The notes under the pieces: generated by a model | Database searches by the model: none | Told to the model about the DNA's origin: nothing | What the model saw: the letters and a program-made list of their open reading frames with translations, nothing else | Shown here: positions 17,027-17,957 of the stretch, in pieces | Layout: the number at the start of each line of letters is the position of its first letter | Numbering within the stretch: the stretch's first letter is position 1 | Source of the DNA: Candidatus Segatella intestinihominis | GTDB taxonomy: Bacteria > Bacteroidota > Bacteroidia > Bacteroidales > Bacteroidaceae | Direction: 5' to 3' | NCBI GenBank assembly: GCA_900548535.1 | Contig: URLG01000054.1 | Coordinates: 1-17,957 of the forward strand | Length of the DNA stretch: 17,957 nt | Translations under genes and position numbers: made by a program

Positions 17027-17055
17027 AATTAGCAGTTTTATTCGATATACGCAAA
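17024..17055 (-). promoter_or_regulatory. Bacteroidota-type promoter of the tetR-fabG-rluA-tamB-tamL series
   Basis: On the minus strand TTTG (plus 17052-17055) is followed after exactly 20 bases by TAATTTTG (plus 17024-17031), matching the -33 TTTG and -7 TAnnTTTG elements without mismatch. Transcription would begin a few bases downstream, about 45 bases before the tetR ATG. Confidence 0.75.
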
Positions 17056-17083
17056 TATTTAGTGTTAAATTTATAAATATTGC

Positions 17084-17125
17084 AAAAGAAAAAAGGCAAG
17101 AGAGTTATTTTCTAACTTCTTGCCT
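17084..17125 (-). terminator. Intrinsic terminator of the tRNA gene
   Basis: Read on the minus strand, AGGCAAGA plus AGTTA pairs with TAACT plus TCTTGCCT (plus 17094-17125), with a 1-base bulge and a 5-base loop, followed by a T-rich tract of about ten bases (plus 17084-17093). It begins 10 bases after the tRNA 3' end and separates it from the tetR promoter. Confidence 0.85.
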
Positions 17126-17134
17126 CTTTAATTG

Positions 17135-17207
17135 TTGCGGCGGCAGGACTCGAACGTGCGACCTCCAGGTTATGAGCCTGGCGAGCTACCAACTGCTCCA
17201 CACCGCG
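17135..17207 (-). tRNA. Initiator tRNA-fMet (anticodon CAU)
   Basis: The minus strand folds as a 73-nt tRNA: acceptor CGCGGTG with CGCCGC, D arm GAGC/GCTC, anticodon arm CCAGG-CTCATAA-CCTGG (anticodon CAT), a 5-base variable loop and T loop TTCGAGT. Two features mark it as the initiator rather than elongator methionine tRNA: the unpaired C1 with A72, which permits formylation, and the A11-T24 purine-pyrimidine pair in the D stem. The CCA end is not encoded. Two departures from the usual pattern: the first of the three G-C pairs typical of initiators is A29-T41 here, and the T stem holds a C52 opposite C62. It has its own promoter and terminator and is transcribed alone. Confidence 0.93.
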
Positions 17208-17238
17208 ATCTAATCAACTCATTTCTGAATTGCGAGTG

Positions 17239-17270
17239 CAAAGGTACTATTTTTTTCTGTAACTACCAAA
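17239..17270 (-). promoter_or_regulatory. Bacteroidota-type promoter of the initiator tRNA
   Basis: On the minus strand TTTG (plus 17267-17270) and TACCTTTG (plus 17239-17246) are separated by exactly 20 bases and match the -33 and -7 consensus exactly. The -7 box lies 31 bases before the mature 5' end, leaving a short leader for RNase P to remove. Confidence 0.75.
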
Positions 17271-17399
17271 TATTTCATGAAGAATCTTTTGTTTTTAACC
17301 ATATAGCTAGCGATTTTAACAGTTACTAACTAATAATTCACTATTTTACCAGCAAAATGACAAAACAGAGGGAATACGAGCAGTAAAGAAAGGGAAAGG

Positions 17400-17438
17400 A
17401 AAAAGTCCGACTATTCTCCATTTAAGAATAATCGGACT
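17400..17438 (-). terminator. Intrinsic terminator of the lytic transglycosylase gene
   Basis: The 14-base arms at plus 17404-17417 (AGTCCGACTATTCT) and 17425-17438 (AGAATAATCGGACT) pair with one non-Watson-Crick position and a 7-base loop; on the minus strand the second arm is followed by TTTTT (plus 17400-17404). It starts 13 bases after the gene's stop codon. Between it and the tRNA promoter (17271-17399) I see no gene or clear signal. Confidence 0.85.
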
Positions 17439-17451
17439 CTATCAAAATCAA

Positions 17452-17898
17452 TTACTTTTTCAAAAGATTCATGACCTTCTCAAAATAGCGCTGGGTTCGC
17501 TTCACACTGTAGTGATTACCACCATTCCATGCACGTATGGCATGCTCTATGCTATTAAGAGGATTGTGGACTGACTGAATCAGGAGAAACATCTCCTTAG
17601 ACTTAGCTACACTAAATCTATCAGCCAAGGTGTAACGCCTCTTGCTCTTTTTCTTCTTTAAGATATTATTACACTCAGCCACTAAGATTGGAGTAATCTG
17701 CATCACTCCTACAGAGTTTCCACTCTTTGCTCGAGGGTTGCCCTGACTCTCTACCTGGATAATCGCTTCCATCACTGGAGTCCAATCGAAATCGCTACTG
17801 GTAGAGGAACCATTTCCATTTGAATTTGCAGCCGACGCTGCATTCATTTCTAAAGTCAGCATCAACATGCCAACCAACATCATTGTTATTCTCTTCAT
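17452..17898 (-). CDS. Small lytic transglycosylase-like protein (SLT fold), exported
   Basis: The 148-residue protein has a signal peptide (MKRI, a methionine and leucine rich core, likely cleavage after ASA near residue 23) and then a short serine, asparagine and glycine rich linker. The mature part shows a compact SLT lysozyme-like domain: VESQGNP at 49-55, with E50 the expected catalytic acid, GVMQITP at 64-70, AWNGG at 123-127 (the AYNAG position) and QRYFEKV at 136-142. Such enzymes cleave the peptidoglycan glycan strand and leave an anhydro end. It is small, but all the core motifs are present, so it may be active; the lysine-rich stretch at 80-88 replaces a longer insert. It has its own terminator. 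The frame is open upstream to the window edge, but the signal peptide makes the ATG at 17898 the best start. Confidence 0.85.
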   Translation of the reverse strand: MKRITMMLVGMLMLTLEMNAASAANSNGNGSSTSSDFDWTPVMEAIIQVESQGNPRAKSGNSVGVMQITPILVAECNNILKKKKSKRRYTLADRFSVAKSKEMFLLIQSVHNPLNSIEHAIRAWNGGNHYSVKRTQRYFEKVMNLLKK

Positions 17899-17910
17899 AT
17901 TATTTGTTTT

Positions 17911-17957
17911 ATGGAACCTGAAAAGCTGAACTACAACATCAGTGATTTCGCGGTGGC
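17911..17957 (+). CDS. Possible 5' end of a plus-strand gene, cut by the window edge
   Basis: An ATG at 17911 opens a frame with no stop to the end of the window, giving 15 complete codons (MEPEKLNYNISDFAV) with ordinary codon use. It would run divergently from the lytic transglycosylase, with only 12 bases between the two start codons, which leaves no room for separate promoters. I do not recognise the sequence, and so few residues could be chance. Confidence 0.3.
   Translation, partial: MEPEKLNYNISDFAV

Noticed and set aside
17001..17329. Short plus-strand frames across the tRNA (containing GGRTRTCDLQV or RRQDSNVRPPGYEPG)
   Set aside because: These are the well-known false proteins produced by translating the complement of a tRNA gene.
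1..17957. Mobile or defence island
   Set aside because: No transposase, integrase, phage, restriction, toxin-antitoxin or reverse transcriptase gene is visible, and codon use appears even across the window.

Overview
The window looks like a chromosomal segment of a Bacteroidota member, most probably Prevotella/Segatella. The signs are a DUF2723 membrane protein, a TamB/TamL pair whose barrel subunit is a lipoprotein, a DUF4827-type lipoprotein, weak Shine-Dalgarno sequences, and promoters of the Bacteroidota form (TTTG, about 20 bp, TAnnTTTG). The exact genus is an inference from protein style only. No insertion sequence, integrase, CRISPR array, phage gene or toxin-antitoxin pair is visible; this reads as ordinary core genome.

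Layout. Bases 1-3029 hold a plus-strand series: the 3' end of a DUF2723 membrane glycosyltransferase-like gene, a NodB-type polysaccharide deacetylase and an unrecognised helical protein. It ends in a short stretch with three tandem 22-nt palindrome-like units and then a strong hairpin that can terminate transcription from both sides. Everything from 3297 to 17898 is on the minus strand and is described here in transcription order (right to left): a small lytic transglycosylase with its own terminator; an initiator tRNA-Met with its own promoter and terminator; a TetR regulator, fabG, an RluA-type pseudouridine synthase, tamB and tamL, closely packed and probably one operon; a nucleotidyltransferase and an NrnA-like DHH phosphoesterase, 8 bases apart; then a DUF4827 lipoprotein and glmM.

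How the genes fit together. Most of the window serves the cell envelope. GlmM makes glucosamine-1-phosphate for peptidoglycan and LPS. The lytic transglycosylase cuts peptidoglycan. TamB and TamL form an inner-to-outer-membrane bridge. FabG supplies fatty acids. The DUF2723 and deacetylase genes probably act on glycans. The most interesting points are the TetR-fabG-rluA-tamB-tamL arrangement, with an inverted repeat over the tetR promoter, the tandem palindromes at 3078-3143, the FKBP-like appearance of the DUF4827 lipoprotein, the unusual stems of the initiator tRNA, and the unrecognised gene at 2286-3029. I do not see a clear new multi-gene system.
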